Program-made: the position numbers and the translations under genes
The notes under the pieces: model-generated
Databases searched by the model: none
What the model was told of the DNA's origin: nothing
The model's input: only the letters and a program-made list of their open reading frames with translations
In this document: positions 9,131 through 18,766 of the stretch, piece after piece
How the letters are laid out: every line of letters starts with the position of its first letter
Position numbering within the stretch: the first letter of the stretch is position 1
Source: Ovoidimarina sp039190895
GTDB taxonomy: Bacteria; Pseudomonadota; Alphaproteobacteria; Rhodobacterales; Rhodobacteraceae
Assembly: GCA_039190895.1 (NCBI GenBank)
Contig: JBCCXY010000009.1
Coordinates: 1-51,568, forward strand
Direction of reading: 5' to 3'
Length of the DNA: 51,568 nucleotides

Positions 9131-10475
9131 AGTTGGATTGAACCAATCGTGTCACGGGCTTGGGTACGGTAATTCTGGTAAGAGTGGTGGCCAGTCCGAT
9201 GATCAGGAAGAATAGCATCGCACCTCTCGGAGTGGAGACCGGCGCATGTCCGAGCAAGGTCCAGGGGGTCAGCGCCAGTATCGAGAGGAAGACCGCTTGG
9301 GCGATAAAGCCGTTGAACGTTCGATGATAGGAAATCGCGATGTGCCCCGAGTGCATCAAGGACCTGAGGATCAGCGATATGTAGAGAACCGCCGCTATTA
9401 ACCCGTAAGAATAATAGGCGACCGCAAAAACCGAGTGAGTCGCCTGACCATACTGATCAGACCGCGATGTCGCCCCCGAGTAACGCACGGCCACGCCCTC
9501 GCCAAACAGGACGAAACTCGGGTGGTTGAGGACGTGCCCAAGAGGCTCTGAGTAAGCAAGTAGGCGTTCACTCTCGCTCTGCTGATGTTGCGGATTGTCG
9601 AAGATTGCCTGAAAACTGTTCTCCAGTCGCTCGAAGTAGAACAACTGCGATCCGATACCGACCGATCCAACTATCGTGATACCGACCAGGACCGGGAGGA
9701 CGATGCCTCGCCGGACATGCCGGAGATTCAGCAGGATCGCCGCGACGACGATGAGGGCGCTCGCAAGGATCGGGCCACGCGAATAGCTAAAGAGGACGCC
9801 GAGCGGTGCAAGAATGGACGCGATCAGCGCGACGTTCCGCCAGATCGAAATGTGGCCAGGCCATCGCAGAAGCAATGCTGCCAACGGCCAGCACGCATTG
9901 ATGAAGCTGGCTCCGATGATCGAGACGCCGATAAGGGTTCGTCCTCGCACGCCGCGATCCGGCGAGTCTGCCAGAATGCCGCTGACGCTATCGGCGGCGG
10001 GTTCGAGAAATCTCTGACTGAAGATCAGGTCGCTGACCTGTGCCCTTGTCATCGGCAGGGACGTCAGGATCATCAAAGACGCGGTGACAAGAAGCCCGGC
10101 AACCGCGCCTTTCAACACGATCTGCATGTCGTGAATGGATCGGATGTAGTTCGAGACGAGGAAGAAGACGCTGAAGGCGAGTAAAGTGCGCCCTGCGATA
10201 TATGCGGAATCCAGCGGCGTCCCGAACTTGAGTGCTCCGCTTGCCTCGCTGATCATGGCAATCATCATTATCAGCGTCACCGTTCCCGCAAACATGAGTC
10301 TACCCGCTTGCGCTGGCGGCCGCGCCGGGACTGCGAAGATCAGCATCAGGATCAGAACGTCGACGAGATAGATCGGAATAGGCCCGACCTTGAGATTCGT
10401 CTTCGGCATCGCCGTCAGAACGAACGCAAACAGAGCGAACAACCTTATACGCGGGGTGGTGGCGCTAATTGGCAT
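9099..10475 (-). CDS. O-antigen polymerase/ligase-like membrane protein (Wzy/WaaL type)
   Basis: About 458 residues, almost all hydrophobic, with roughly ten to twelve membrane segments and a longer periplasmic loop in the second half (FENSFQ/SESERLLAYSEPLGHVLNHP region), as in Wzy, WaaL and related O-antigen polymerase/ligase proteins. The segment FSYSRGP is typical of the family. I choose the ATG at 10475, which has GGAG about 7 bases upstream, over the ATG at 10502. It would polymerise lipid-linked repeat units at the periplasmic face. A ligase role cannot be excluded by sequence. Confidence 0.8.
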   Translation of the reverse strand: MPISATTPRIRLFALFAFVLTAMPKTNLKVGPIPIYLVDVLILMLIFAVPARPPAQAGRLMFAGTVTLIMMIAMISEASGALKFGTPLDSAYIAGRTLLAFSVFFLVSNYIRSIHDMQIVLKGAVAGLLVTASLMILTSLPMTRAQVSDLIFSQRFLEPAADSVSGILADSPDRGVRGRTLIGVSIIGASFINACWPLAALLLRWPGHISIWRNVALIASILAPLGVLFSYSRGPILASALIVVAAILLNLRHVRRGIVLPVLVGITIVGSVGIGSQLFYFERLENSFQAIFDNPQHQQSESERLLAYSEPLGHVLNHPSFVLFGEGVAVRYSGATSRSDQYGQATHSVFAVAYYSYGLIAAVLYISLILRSLMHSGHIAISYHRTFNGFIAQAVFLSILALTPWTLLGHAPVSTPRGAMLFFLIIGLATTLTRITVPKPVTRLVQSNYAYRPNPAVR

Positions 10476-12807
10476 GGCTCTCCATCCGCGAGAGCTCATC
10501 ATAGAGCCTAAGATGTTTACTTACGAACGCCTTCTGGTCAAAGCGCCCGGCGCGCTTGAACCCTTCGGTCCCCATGGCGCGCCGGAGGTCCGGATCGGAG
10601 ATGAGCGTGTTCAGGGCCGCAGTGATTTCCGATGGGGTTTGCGGGTCGACCAGATAACCGACAACGCCATCCTGGCCCACGACATCGCGCAACCCAGGAA
10701 CGTCCGACGCCACGATCGGCAATGCGGCGTTCATTGCTTCGACAGCCGCAAGGCCGAACCCTTCCCAGGCCGAGGGCAAAAGAAAGACGTCAGCCGATTC
10801 AAGAAGCGCGGGCACGTCCTCAACATGACCCAACAATCGAACGCGATCGCCCACGCCAAGCGATTGGATGAGCGCTTCCTGCTCCGATCGCCCGCTGCCG
10901 TCGCCGGCGATCTCATAGGTGGCAGATGGACTCGCGACTTTAGCAAAGGCGCGTATCGCAGCGGGAAAGTTCTTGGCCGGTGTCAGACGTCCGACCGACA
11001 CGACACGGACAGGGCCGGAGCCCGGGTTCCTCTTCGGTGGCGCATCGAAGGTCAGTCTCGTGCCGTTCTGGATCACTTCGATCTTCGCTCGGACGTCCGG
11101 GAAGGCGGTAAGAAGCTCTTCCTTCACGCCGTCGCTTATCGCGACAAGCCGGTCGAACCGGGCATAGATCCGACGATCGACCAATCGCCCGAGCACCTTT
11201 CCGCGGCGCCGGTTGAAGGTGCTGTGCTCTGTGAAAACGGTTCGTGCCCGCAACCCGCAAAGGCTGCGAAGTGCGGTGACATGGGCACTGGTCGGGAACA
11301 GATGCGCATGAACGATGTCGCCCGCCTTCAGGTGTCGCAGCCGCCGGGCTAGTGCCGCTGCAGCTCTGAGATCGTAGGGGCTGCTGAACCCCAGACTGAT
11401 GGCATTCCGCAGGTTATCGGTATTGCTGTCTTCCAGCGCCAGCAGATGTGCATCGCGCCCTTCCGCAAGAAGCGCTTCGTGCAGACAAAGCGCGATCCGT
11501 TCCGCTCCGCCCCGGTTCTGACGGACGCTGTTGATAACCTGGACGATCCGCTGTGGACGATCGGGATCATCGCGAACCGGCGTCGGCGAGGGTCGCGCCA
11601 GGCGCGTCCGCATGGTCTTGAGCAAGGCTTTCTGACGCGGTGAAATTACGTGAGCAAACCGGCTTCGCCGGAATAGGGTATCGGGAGCAAAGGCTTTCCA
11701 AGGCAGAGGTGCCTGGTCAGGCGCCTCCGCGGCAACCACGGCCCGGAATAGCTCTTCGTAGGCGCTCGCGCATCTAGCGACACTGAAATTGGACCTTGCT
11801 GCAATAGCACCGGCTTCACTTATTCGGCAAAGATAGGCGCGATCCTCTGACAGCCGCTTAATGATCGATGTCATTTCGGCGACATCCCCCGTTTCCGCCA
11901 AGAACCCAGTCTGGCCGTCCTCAAGCAAGAAGTCCGTGATCCCATGCAGTCGCCAACTGACGGGAACCGCGCCAGCCATCATCGCTTCCAGCAGGGAATT
12001 CGGGCAACCTTCGAAGTGCGAAGGGAACAGAAACACGTCTGTTTGGCTGAGGAAGGCAGGGATGTCGTCCGGGCCGAGAGTTCCCACAAACTCGACCCTG
12101 CCGTCGTCGACGCGCGCCGCCAGACGGCGGCGCAGCTCTTGTTCGTGGACGCCTTTGCCAGCGATGCTCAGCCGGTAGTCCACACCGGCAGAGTCCAGAA
12201 GATCTAGAGCCTCCGGTATGTATAGAACGCCCTTTTGCCGATGCTCCAGCCGCCCGAGATAGCCAAGCGAAAGGCTACGACCTGCGCCGCGCTCTTTCGC
12301 TGCGGCCACCGCGAACCTGTCAGGAGAAGCTCCGTTCGGAATCAGAACGATGTCTGAAGGATCAACGCTGTACGCCTTCACCAAATCAGTGCGCAAGCGC
12401 GGAACAAGTGCGATGATTTTCGAGAGCCGTTCCTTTCCGACAAGCGTCAGGCGATACCCCTCGTCGAACCCGTTAGCACACCGCGCCAGAACGCGCACGC
12501 CCTTCGGCAGATGCGGAATGGCACTGAGAATAGCAGGGGAATTGACGCCAATTACGATATCGATGTCTTCGCCCCCTACCCAGTCGGCAAATGCCTGCGC
12601 CTGGGTTTTTAGGTCGGACGTGTGTTGGGCAAGGTGAACGCACCCATCATCAAGAAAGTCAGGCTCGGTTATGTACGCCTGGTCCTTCCCGACCGAAACG
12701 CATCTTAGGTCGATGCCGCGCCGCAAGAGCGCTGGTCGCATGTTGCGATAGAAGGTGAACGTGCCACCGTCTTTGGGGACAGAGCCAAATGCCACGCGGA
12801 TCGTCAC
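10465..12807 (-). CDS. Double-domain glycosyltransferase (GT4-GT4 fusion)
   Basis: 780 residues with two complete GT4 units. Unit 1 (about 1-370) has YLGRLEHRQKGV and EGCPNSLLEAMMAGAVPVSW; unit 2 (about 400-780) restarts with VQVINSVRQNRGGAERIALCL and has VSVGRLTPAKNFPAAIRAF and EGFGLAAVEAMNAALPIVASD. The start is taken as GTG at 12807: it forms a 4-base GTGA overlap with the upstream stop and has AGGTG in front; the only longer option is a TTG at 12822. Overlaps the polymerase gene by 11 bases. A bifunctional enzyme adding two sugars is the natural reading, but not tested. Confidence 0.88.
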   Translation of the reverse strand: MTIRVAFGSVPKDGGTFTFYRNMRPALLRRGIDLRCVSVGKDQAYITEPDFLDDGCVHLAQHTSDLKTQAQAFADWVGGEDIDIVIGVNSPAILSAIPHLPKGVRVLARCANGFDEGYRLTLVGKERLSKIIALVPRLRTDLVKAYSVDPSDIVLIPNGASPDRFAVAAAKERGAGRSLSLGYLGRLEHRQKGVLYIPEALDLLDSAGVDYRLSIAGKGVHEQELRRRLAARVDDGRVEFVGTLGPDDIPAFLSQTDVFLFPSHFEGCPNSLLEAMMAGAVPVSWRLHGITDFLLEDGQTGFLAETGDVAEMTSIIKRLSEDRAYLCRISEAGAIAARSNFSVARCASAYEELFRAVVAAEAPDQAPLPWKAFAPDTLFRRSRFAHVISPRQKALLKTMRTRLARPSPTPVRDDPDRPQRIVQVINSVRQNRGGAERIALCLHEALLAEGRDAHLLALEDSNTDNLRNAISLGFSSPYDLRAAAALARRLRHLKAGDIVHAHLFPTSAHVTALRSLCGLRARTVFTEHSTFNRRRGKVLGRLVDRRIYARFDRLVAISDGVKEELLTAFPDVRAKIEVIQNGTRLTFDAPPKRNPGSGPVRVVSVGRLTPAKNFPAAIRAFAKVASPSATYEIAGDGSGRSEQEALIQSLGVGDRVRLLGHVEDVPALLESADVFLLPSAWEGFGLAAVEAMNAALPIVASDVPGLRDVVGQDGVVGYLVDPQTPSEITAALNTLISDPDLRRAMGTEGFKRAGRFDQKAFVSKHLRLYDELSRMESHAN

Positions 12808-13979
12808 GTGGCACCTGTCCAATCGGGTGCCAAACCGGGTCCGCTTTCGGTAGTCCCGGAAAGCGCACTCAGGATGACCTGACGCAACTGCGCTGACAGC
12901 GTCGCTGCGTCGAACCTCTCGATGACCCGCGATCGCCCGGCAGCCCCCATGGTGCGCGTCCGTGTATGATCCTGCGTCAGTTCGATGATGTTACCTGCCA
13001 TCGCGGCGACATCTTTCTCTGGGCTTAGCAGACCGGTTACGCCGTGAACCACCGTCTCGGAGAACCCGTTGTGATCCGTGGCGACCACGGCCATCCCACT
13101 CGCCATCGCTTCAAGGAGCGAAATACCCTGGCTTTCCTGATCTCCGTTCCTAGCCGTGGCAGAGTGCTGTACTAGCACCGAGGCTCTGGACAGAAGCGCG
13201 CAAACCTCGGAGTGCGTGCGCGCACCATGGAGGACGACCCTGTCCTCGATGCCGAGGTCGCGGACCAGATCATTGCAGACGGAACGCCGGGGACCATCGC
13301 CGATGACCTCCAGTCGCAGATCGGGGCATACATCTGCCGCTTGTGCGAACGCCCGCAGCATCAGGTCAGGCCGCTTTTTTTCCGTCAGCCGTCCCACCGC
13401 GGCAATCAGGTTGGGGTCTTTCTGCGTGTCCGCCATGAAATCCGAGACTTCGATCCCACAAGGAACTACTTCGACCTTGCTGGCCGGAAATCCGATCCTT
13501 ACCAGGATGGTCGCGAAATGCCGAGAACCGCAGACGACTTTGGCGGCATCTCGTGCGAGAAGATAATACGCATGGCGCATGTCTCGTCGCTTTGGCAGGA
13601 CGGTCGCATCATAGCCGTGAAAGTTGACGATCAGGGGCAGACCAAGGCGTTTACAGAACGACCTAAGTGCGCAGCCGGTCGTCCCGAACTCTGCCAGAAC
13701 CGCAGTGACATTCGCCTTTTGGAGGACTTCTTGAAGGTGCTGCTCCTGCGGCCACGTCAGTGCGATTGCATACCCGGTTCTGGCCCAGGTCCTTGCGGCC
13801 AGCGCCTTACCCAAAATCCCGCCTCTACGCGGCTCCACTATATGGAAAGGCACACCGATTCCCGGATCGGTCCCGCCCAGCGCGATGCCCAACGTCTCGT
13901 CCGGGAATACAAGGCGCATGTGTTGCCTGACATAGGTCTCCGCGACGGTTGTCGGGTCCTGCGTCGCAACAGCTAACAT
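12804..13979 (-). CDS. Glycosyltransferase family 4
   Basis: 391 residues. VNFHGYDATVLPKR in the first fold, LIAAVGRLTEKKRPDLMLRAF at the domain junction, and QGISLLEAMASGMAVVATDHNG near residue 285 give a clear GT4 assignment, of the colanic-acid/amylovoran type (WcaL-like). It overlaps the upstream sulfotransferase by 7 bases and the downstream double transferase by 4, so it sits in the middle of a coupled operon. Sugar specificity unknown. Confidence 0.9.
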   Translation of the reverse strand: MLAVATQDPTTVAETYVRQHMRLVFPDETLGIALGGTDPGIGVPFHIVEPRRGGILGKALAARTWARTGYAIALTWPQEQHLQEVLQKANVTAVLAEFGTTGCALRSFCKRLGLPLIVNFHGYDATVLPKRRDMRHAYYLLARDAAKVVCGSRHFATILVRIGFPASKVEVVPCGIEVSDFMADTQKDPNLIAAVGRLTEKKRPDLMLRAFAQAADVCPDLRLEVIGDGPRRSVCNDLVRDLGIEDRVVLHGARTHSEVCALLSRASVLVQHSATARNGDQESQGISLLEAMASGMAVVATDHNGFSETVVHGVTGLLSPEKDVAAMAGNIIELTQDHTRTRTMGAAGRSRVIERFDAATLSAQLRQVILSALSGTTESGPGLAPDWTGAT

Positions 13980-14848
13980 GGTTCAACTCTCGCTTCCACC
14001 GACAGGAGACGCGCGTAGAGCGCGTCACATGTCTCACGGATCATTGGCGATAGAAGGTCGGGAGCCGCCGCCTTCGGCGTGCGCCGCTGCGTTCTGAGCG
14101 GAAACCTTAGGCTCGTGTCTGACACACCGATGTCCTGTCTCAGGTCCGCCATGACCCGCATCGGGTCATCCAGCAGTGTCTGATAACTCAATACGCGCAC
14201 GCGGCTATCCGATTCTAGCCCAAGATCGAAGAAAGTCCTGTTTCGTGCATGCCAATATAGGGCGTAGACATCTCTTTGATAGGGTAACGTACCACGCTCG
14301 GCGGTGCTTAGTCGCTGCGCCTCGTTATGCACGTCGCCCCAAAGCGAGGCCAGGTCCCAATCGCCCGCGTCGTCAGTTTCCACACGACGCGAGATCGCTT
14401 CAAAGCGATCGCCCCATTTGCTGATCATCGACGCCACGACTTCCGCGGCGGGCCTGATCATCCAGATGACGCGCAGGCTGCGCAAGCTATCAAGTATCTC
14501 TACCGCGCGGTGCGATGCGAACAGCGACCGAACGACGACATACCGACCGGGTGCGCGGGCGAGGCGGCGCTGAACGTCCGACAGATCGACCCAGACGACC
14601 GAGCCGGGATCGAACGACAAGTCGCTGAACTCGCTGAATATGACTGATCGCATGTCAGCGCGAAACAGCCGTTCCAGATGTGTTGTCCCGCTGCGCTGAC
14701 AGCCAAGGATCAGCAGACCGGCAGACGGATGCACGCCGACGACCTCGTTGAAGCATCGCTTGCTCTGTTCGAAGACGCGGAAGGACCGCGTTGCGACACG
14801 GGACGCGATGGATGAATGGATTCTTTGAAGTGGTAGGTGCGCCGCCAT
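13973..14848 (-). CDS. Sulfotransferase family protein
   Basis: 291 residues. The PAPS 5'-loop is LGCQRSGTTHLERLF (QRSGTT at residues 51-56), preceded by about 45 residues of N-terminal extension rich in basic residues. The central segment LRVIWMIRPAAEVVASM matches the position of the 3'-phosphate-binding element, although the usual Arg-x-Pro context is altered (IRPAAE). Starts 3 bases after the ABC transporter stop. Likely sulfates the repeat unit; could alternatively act on a lipid carrier or protein. Confidence 0.8.
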   Translation of the reverse strand: MAAHLPLQRIHSSIASRVATRSFRVFEQSKRCFNEVVGVHPSAGLLILGCQRSGTTHLERLFRADMRSVIFSEFSDLSFDPGSVVWVDLSDVQRRLARAPGRYVVVRSLFASHRAVEILDSLRSLRVIWMIRPAAEVVASMISKWGDRFEAISRRVETDDAGDWDLASLWGDVHNEAQRLSTAERGTLPYQRDVYALYWHARNRTFFDLGLESDSRVRVLSYQTLLDDPMRVMADLRQDIGVSDTSLRFPLRTQRRTPKAAAPDLLSPMIRETCDALYARLLSVEARVEPC

Positions 14849-14851
14849 CAG

Positions 14852-16666
14852 TCATGCTCCTGCCAAGCCTGAGATCATGTCGGCCTCAGTGTCAGACACG
14901 GGACCGGCAATTTCCTCGAAGGTTCCGGCCCGGGCAATATTGCCATCTTCCATGACGAAAATCACGTCGCAGTTTCTCACTGTCGAAATCCGATGCGTGA
15001 TCATGATGATCGTACGTTCCTGTGAGAGGCCAGAGATCGCTTGCATCACCTCGGCTTCGGTCTGAGTATCGAGCGCGCTCGTCGCCTCGTCAAAGGCCAC
15101 GATCTTCGGGTCGTTGTAAAGCGCACGCGCGATGCCGATGCGCTGGCGCTGACCGCCCGAGAAGCGGACGCCGAGTTCGCCGGCCATTGTATTAAATCCC
15201 TTGGGCAGAGTTTCGATGAACTGCGCGATGTTGGCCTGCTGCGCCGCGCGCCGCACCTTGTCCATGTCGATCTCGTCCGCAGGGATACCGAATGCGATAT
15301 TTGCGGCGATAGAGGCGTCGCTCAGGAAGGTCTCCTGGGGGATGTAGCCCGCGCTGGCCCGTAAGGCACGGAACCCCTCGCCCTTCAGCGGACTGCCATC
15401 CAGCAGTATCTCGCCTTCGGTTGGAGAAATGAGCCCCAAAATTAAGTCCATCAGCGTCGTCTTTCCAGCCCCGGTTTTGCCAACGATCCCGACGGTCGAG
15501 TGGGCAGCGATCGAGAAATTCAGGGAATCCAGGCTTTTGCGTTCAGACTGCGGGTACGCAAAACTCACATCCCGGAATTCCATTCTCTCGGTCAGACTGA
15601 TTGGTTGGATCGGGACCGTTGGCAATGGTGGTGTGATCTTCGCCGCGGCGATGTCCTTTGCCAGGTTGATCGCCGCTTCGTGGCTGAGCCGGATTGAGAT
15701 CAGCGTCGTGTAGGCCCTCTGTGCCGCCGGAAGCATCCGGTAGACCGCCAGAGCGAACACTCCGATCAGTGGCAGGGCATTCGCGAGATCCCGCCCTCCG
15801 ACACCGTCACGCGCAACCATCACCAGCGCAACGGCTACAATGCCGATGACCGCTGTCAGCTCGATCGCGAAACGAGGCAGCTGTTTGACGACAGTCGCCC
15901 TGGCGTTGGAAACGGAGTAAAGGTGCGAGTGCGGTTCGAATGATCGCACCAAAGCACTCTCTCTGTTCAGGCTCCGAGCTAGTTTGCTAGCCCGGAGAGC
16001 CTCTGTCGCGACGCGGTACCGCGACGCATTCTCGCGATAGAGGATCGTTCCGAAACGTCCAGTCGTGCGCTTCACCAGCATCAACAGACCGGCATAGATC
16101 CCGCCGTAGATGAGTATGGCCAAGACCGTCACAGTCGGGTTAACCACGAAGAGCAGGCCGACCAGAAAGAGGATCGACACCAGGGACTGTGCCGCATCCG
16201 CAAGTGCGCGGATTACATCGCCGACGACGCGGGCAGACTCGGCCAGCATGGAGGACAGCAAATCGCCGCTATGCCGCGTGATCGATTGCTCATAGGGCTG
16301 CGCTAGGTAGTAGCTTAGAAGCCGCATCGCCAGACTATGCTTGCAAAGTTCCAACCAGTTGCTGACCAGCCAGACCGTGGCCACCTTGATCAGCGTAGCG
16401 GCGAAGAGGACCGCAATAAACACGGCCCCGACGGCGAAGATAAAGCCCTCGTCACTCTCGAAACCTCCGGTAGAGTATGCCCAAATAAGCCAGGAATTCT
16501 CATGGATCAGCCCCGGATTGCCGAGAACGCTGAGGAATGGAAAGATCAGACCGACGCTTAGCATCTCCACAAAGCCGCGCAGGCCGATCAATTGAAGGAG
16601 GCCGACCGCCTGGCGACGCTCGTCCAAGGTCAAAAGCGATATTGCGACTCGGACGCTCTTCAGCAT
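14852..16666 (-). CDS. ABC transporter, fused membrane and ATPase domains (PglK/MsbA-like flippase)
   Basis: 604 residues. Six membrane segments occupy about residues 20-330. The ATPase domain follows: Walker A GKTGAGKTT near 393, signature FSGGQRQRIGIAR near 500, Walker B IVAFDEATSALD near 522, and switch His in ITHRIST near 555. The N-terminal LLTLDERRQA...LIGLRGFVEML layout resembles PglK, which flips lipid-linked oligosaccharides. With a Wzy-like polymerase in the same operon and no Wzx seen, it is the likely flippase. A 268-base gap precedes it, so it may have its own promoter. Confidence 0.85.
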   Translation of the reverse strand: MLKSVRVAISLLTLDERRQAVGLLQLIGLRGFVEMLSVGLIFPFLSVLGNPGLIHENSWLIWAYSTGGFESDEGFIFAVGAVFIAVLFAATLIKVATVWLVSNWLELCKHSLAMRLLSYYLAQPYEQSITRHSGDLLSSMLAESARVVGDVIRALADAAQSLVSILFLVGLLFVVNPTVTVLAILIYGGIYAGLLMLVKRTTGRFGTILYRENASRYRVATEALRASKLARSLNRESALVRSFEPHSHLYSVSNARATVVKQLPRFAIELTAVIGIVAVALVMVARDGVGGRDLANALPLIGVFALAVYRMLPAAQRAYTTLISIRLSHEAAINLAKDIAAAKITPPLPTVPIQPISLTERMEFRDVSFAYPQSERKSLDSLNFSIAAHSTVGIVGKTGAGKTTLMDLILGLISPTEGEILLDGSPLKGEGFRALRASAGYIPQETFLSDASIAANIAFGIPADEIDMDKVRRAAQQANIAQFIETLPKGFNTMAGELGVRFSGGQRQRIGIARALYNDPKIVAFDEATSALDTQTEAEVMQAISGLSQERTIIMITHRISTVRNCDVIFVMEDGNIARAGTFEEIAGPVSDTEADMISGLAGA

Positions 16667-16934
16667 GAGCCGACGACTACGATGTCGGGGTGCAGGGCCA
16701 ATCCACTTGGGTCACTAGATCGTCTGTGACTGCCAGTATGGATTGCGGTTACTAAGATGCGGCCAACTCCGCAATGGAGCGAGGTCGATGCGGCCATGCC
16801 GCCATAAAAAAATATCCGCGCCATGCGAAGCACCTCTGACCAAACAAACTGCGACAAGGTTCCAGAACGGGCCGCAGGCTATCAAAGAAGGAGCCTATCA
16901 GTCTTCCGGCGAAACAACAACAAGCGCGCCGTTT
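16667..16934. other. Intergenic gap inside the operon
   Basis: No gene is evident. This is the only large gap in the minus-strand operon and could carry an internal promoter for the ABC flippase and everything downstream. It contains an AT-rich run (TATTTTTTTA on the minus strand, near 16805) but I could not assign -35/-10 boxes. Confidence 0.4.
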
Positions 16935-17930
16935 CTAGGCACCATTCCCGGTGTTGCCGAGGTGGTCCAAGGGCGCGTTCAGATCTTTTTCGCGCAGAAG
17001 TGCTGAAATCCTGGACACCTGTTTGTCCGGCAGTGTGCCAAGCCGCGTCATGTGGATCGAGAACACGGGGCTTTCCCCGCGTTCGATTTTCCTGATCATC
17101 GCGTCGACCCCATCTTCGGTGGTCGTTCGGTTGATGCTGGCCGCAGGGGCGAGGCCCTCGGCAAAACATGCGTCCCAGGCTCCAAACGCCTTCTCGGCAT
17201 ATGCGTGCAGTAGCATGAACTCCGAAGCTTTGCTGCCTTTCCGCTCCAGGGGCGTGCGCACGCCGAAGTAGCACTCCACTGGTCCCAGGCGCGACTCAAT
17301 CCCCTCGCGGGCGGCCGCGAAGGTATTGGCATCTATGACAAAAGGGGTTGTACTTGGCGGGTGAAGCGCATCGCGGGCCAGAGACGGGAGGCCAAAGATC
17401 TGCCGCGCGTTTCCTGACCATTTGGCCTGCGCAGGGCTGGCCTCTTCCAGAAAACTGCGCGGTCGCCCATCATCGGCAACGAAGTCCTCTGCAGAGACTG
17501 GCGCCACGAAGAAGTTCTTGGCGTCTAGAATTAGGACATATCCGTCGTCGCATAGCCTCGCTGCACACAACTTGAATGCCTGCTGCATCATCCAGCCATT
17601 GTTGCCCCGCCATCCTGCTTGAACGCGAAATGGAACACGATGACGATTGTGAACAAAAAGTCGTTTTAGCGTTCGCCCCAATTTCGCTCTTTCAGAGCAG
17701 ATTATGTCTTTAGGAAGAACAACGGAAACGCGGTCCTTCAGTTTTCCGTAAGAAGAGAGCCGATTGCGGACGTCGTTCAGCACACTCTCTTCCCGAATAT
17801 CATTTACTATGACATTGATAGATGCAACGTCGTCGGGTTTGACAAAACGAGCAATCGAGTGCGCCTGTAACTCTAGGCTGTTAATTTCGTTGCCATAAAC
17901 AATGGTCACAATGTGATACTTGCGATTCAT
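16935..17930 (-). CDS. DUF6492-like hypothetical protein, possible GT-A-like enzyme
   Basis: 331 residues from ATG 17930 (4-base ATGA overlap with the upstream sulfotransferase); an ATG at 17939 is also in frame. The N-terminus (YHIVTIVYGNEINSLELQAHSI) and a central YVLILDAKNFFVAP resemble the start and the acidic metal-binding strand of GT-A folds, and GWMMQQAFKL matches my memory of DUF6492 proteins from polysaccharide loci. No signal peptide or membrane segment. Function is not known; a glycosyltransferase-like role is inferred from context. The assignment to DUF6492 is from memory only. Confidence 0.6.
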   Translation of the reverse strand: MNRKYHIVTIVYGNEINSLELQAHSIARFVKPDDVASINVIVNDIREESVLNDVRNRLSSYGKLKDRVSVVLPKDIICSERAKLGRTLKRLFVHNRHRVPFRVQAGWRGNNGWMMQQAFKLCAARLCDDGYVLILDAKNFFVAPVSAEDFVADDGRPRSFLEEASPAQAKWSGNARQIFGLPSLARDALHPPSTTPFVIDANTFAAAREGIESRLGPVECYFGVRTPLERKGSKASEFMLLHAYAEKAFGAWDACFAEGLAPAASINRTTTEDGVDAMIRKIERGESPVFSIHMTRLGTLPDKQVSRISALLREKDLNAPLDHLGNTGNGA

Positions 17931-18766
17931 TTGTGCCATGCCGGTAAAGGCCGATCGAGGAATGCCTCGACATACCGAATGTCGTCAGCGAAATTCGACA
18001 ATAGCATCCGCCGCAAGTCTTCGCTAATTTCCGGCGCGACTTCTTCGGTCAAGAATAGGTCTCTGTTGATGCCTAAACGCGCCAGAAAGGAGACCAGGCC
18101 CTCCATGTCTCTGCGCCGCAGCGCGCTCCGCAACGATTTCGCCTGCTTGACCAACCAGACCGATTTGGGCTTTCCGTAAGTTTTCCGAACCTTCTCTTCC
18201 GACGCGAGAGGCTCAAACCGCTCTGACGGCACACCGATATGCGCGAACAAGGACGCGAGATATGCGTTGCAGGCCGCGTTGTCCGAGAAAATGTCCTCGA
18301 AAACTCCGACGTGGATCTGGGATCGATCAAAGTGTGTCAACACATTCCCAAGTAGTGTCGCGTAAGCACTGTTTTCCCAAAGCGTCGGCTGCGAACGGAG
18401 TGCGGTCTCAAGGTTGTCCATGGTACGACCGTTTTCCCTGTACATGCGGTAATTCGAGACAAGTCGATCAATCGGATGTCTCAGGATGCAAACAAGCCGT
18501 GCGTCCGGCAGCACCTCTTTCATGCGACGCAGCGCTTCCGGATCAGTTATGTAAGATGTGGATATCTCACCGATCGCCCGCGAACGCCCGGCATCTTCGA
18601 AGAGCGATAGATACCAGTCCTGACCGCGATCGAAATATCGGTCAAAATAGAAGACTTCCTTTCGATCCAAGGGAAGGAAAATGTCGGGATGCTGTCTTAG
18701 AACGGTGTCAAGCCATGTGGTCGCAGACTTCGGAGGGCCAATTCCAACAAACGTCGGGCGCGCCAT
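17927..18766 (-). CDS. Sulfotransferase (Sulfotransfer_1/heparan N-sulfotransferase type)
   Basis: 279 residues; the most canonical of the four. GIGPPKSATTWLDTVL at the N-terminus is the PAPS 5'-loop (PKSATT 12-17); CILRHPIDRLVSNYRMY near residue 92 is the 3'-phosphate site with the conserved Arg and Ser; ENSAYATLL follows as in carbohydrate sulfotransferases of the NDST/GlcNAc type. First gene of the minus-strand operon. It should transfer sulfate from PAPS to a sugar hydroxyl or amine. Confidence 0.9.
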   Translation of the reverse strand: MARPTFVGIGPPKSATTWLDTVLRQHPDIFLPLDRKEVFYFDRYFDRGQDWYLSLFEDAGRSRAIGEISTSYITDPEALRRMKEVLPDARLVCILRHPIDRLVSNYRMYRENGRTMDNLETALRSQPTLWENSAYATLLGNVLTHFDRSQIHVGVFEDIFSDNAACNAYLASLFAHIGVPSERFEPLASEEKVRKTYGKPKSVWLVKQAKSLRSALRRRDMEGLVSFLARLGINRDLFLTEEVAPEISEDLRRMLLSNFADDIRYVEAFLDRPLPAWHK

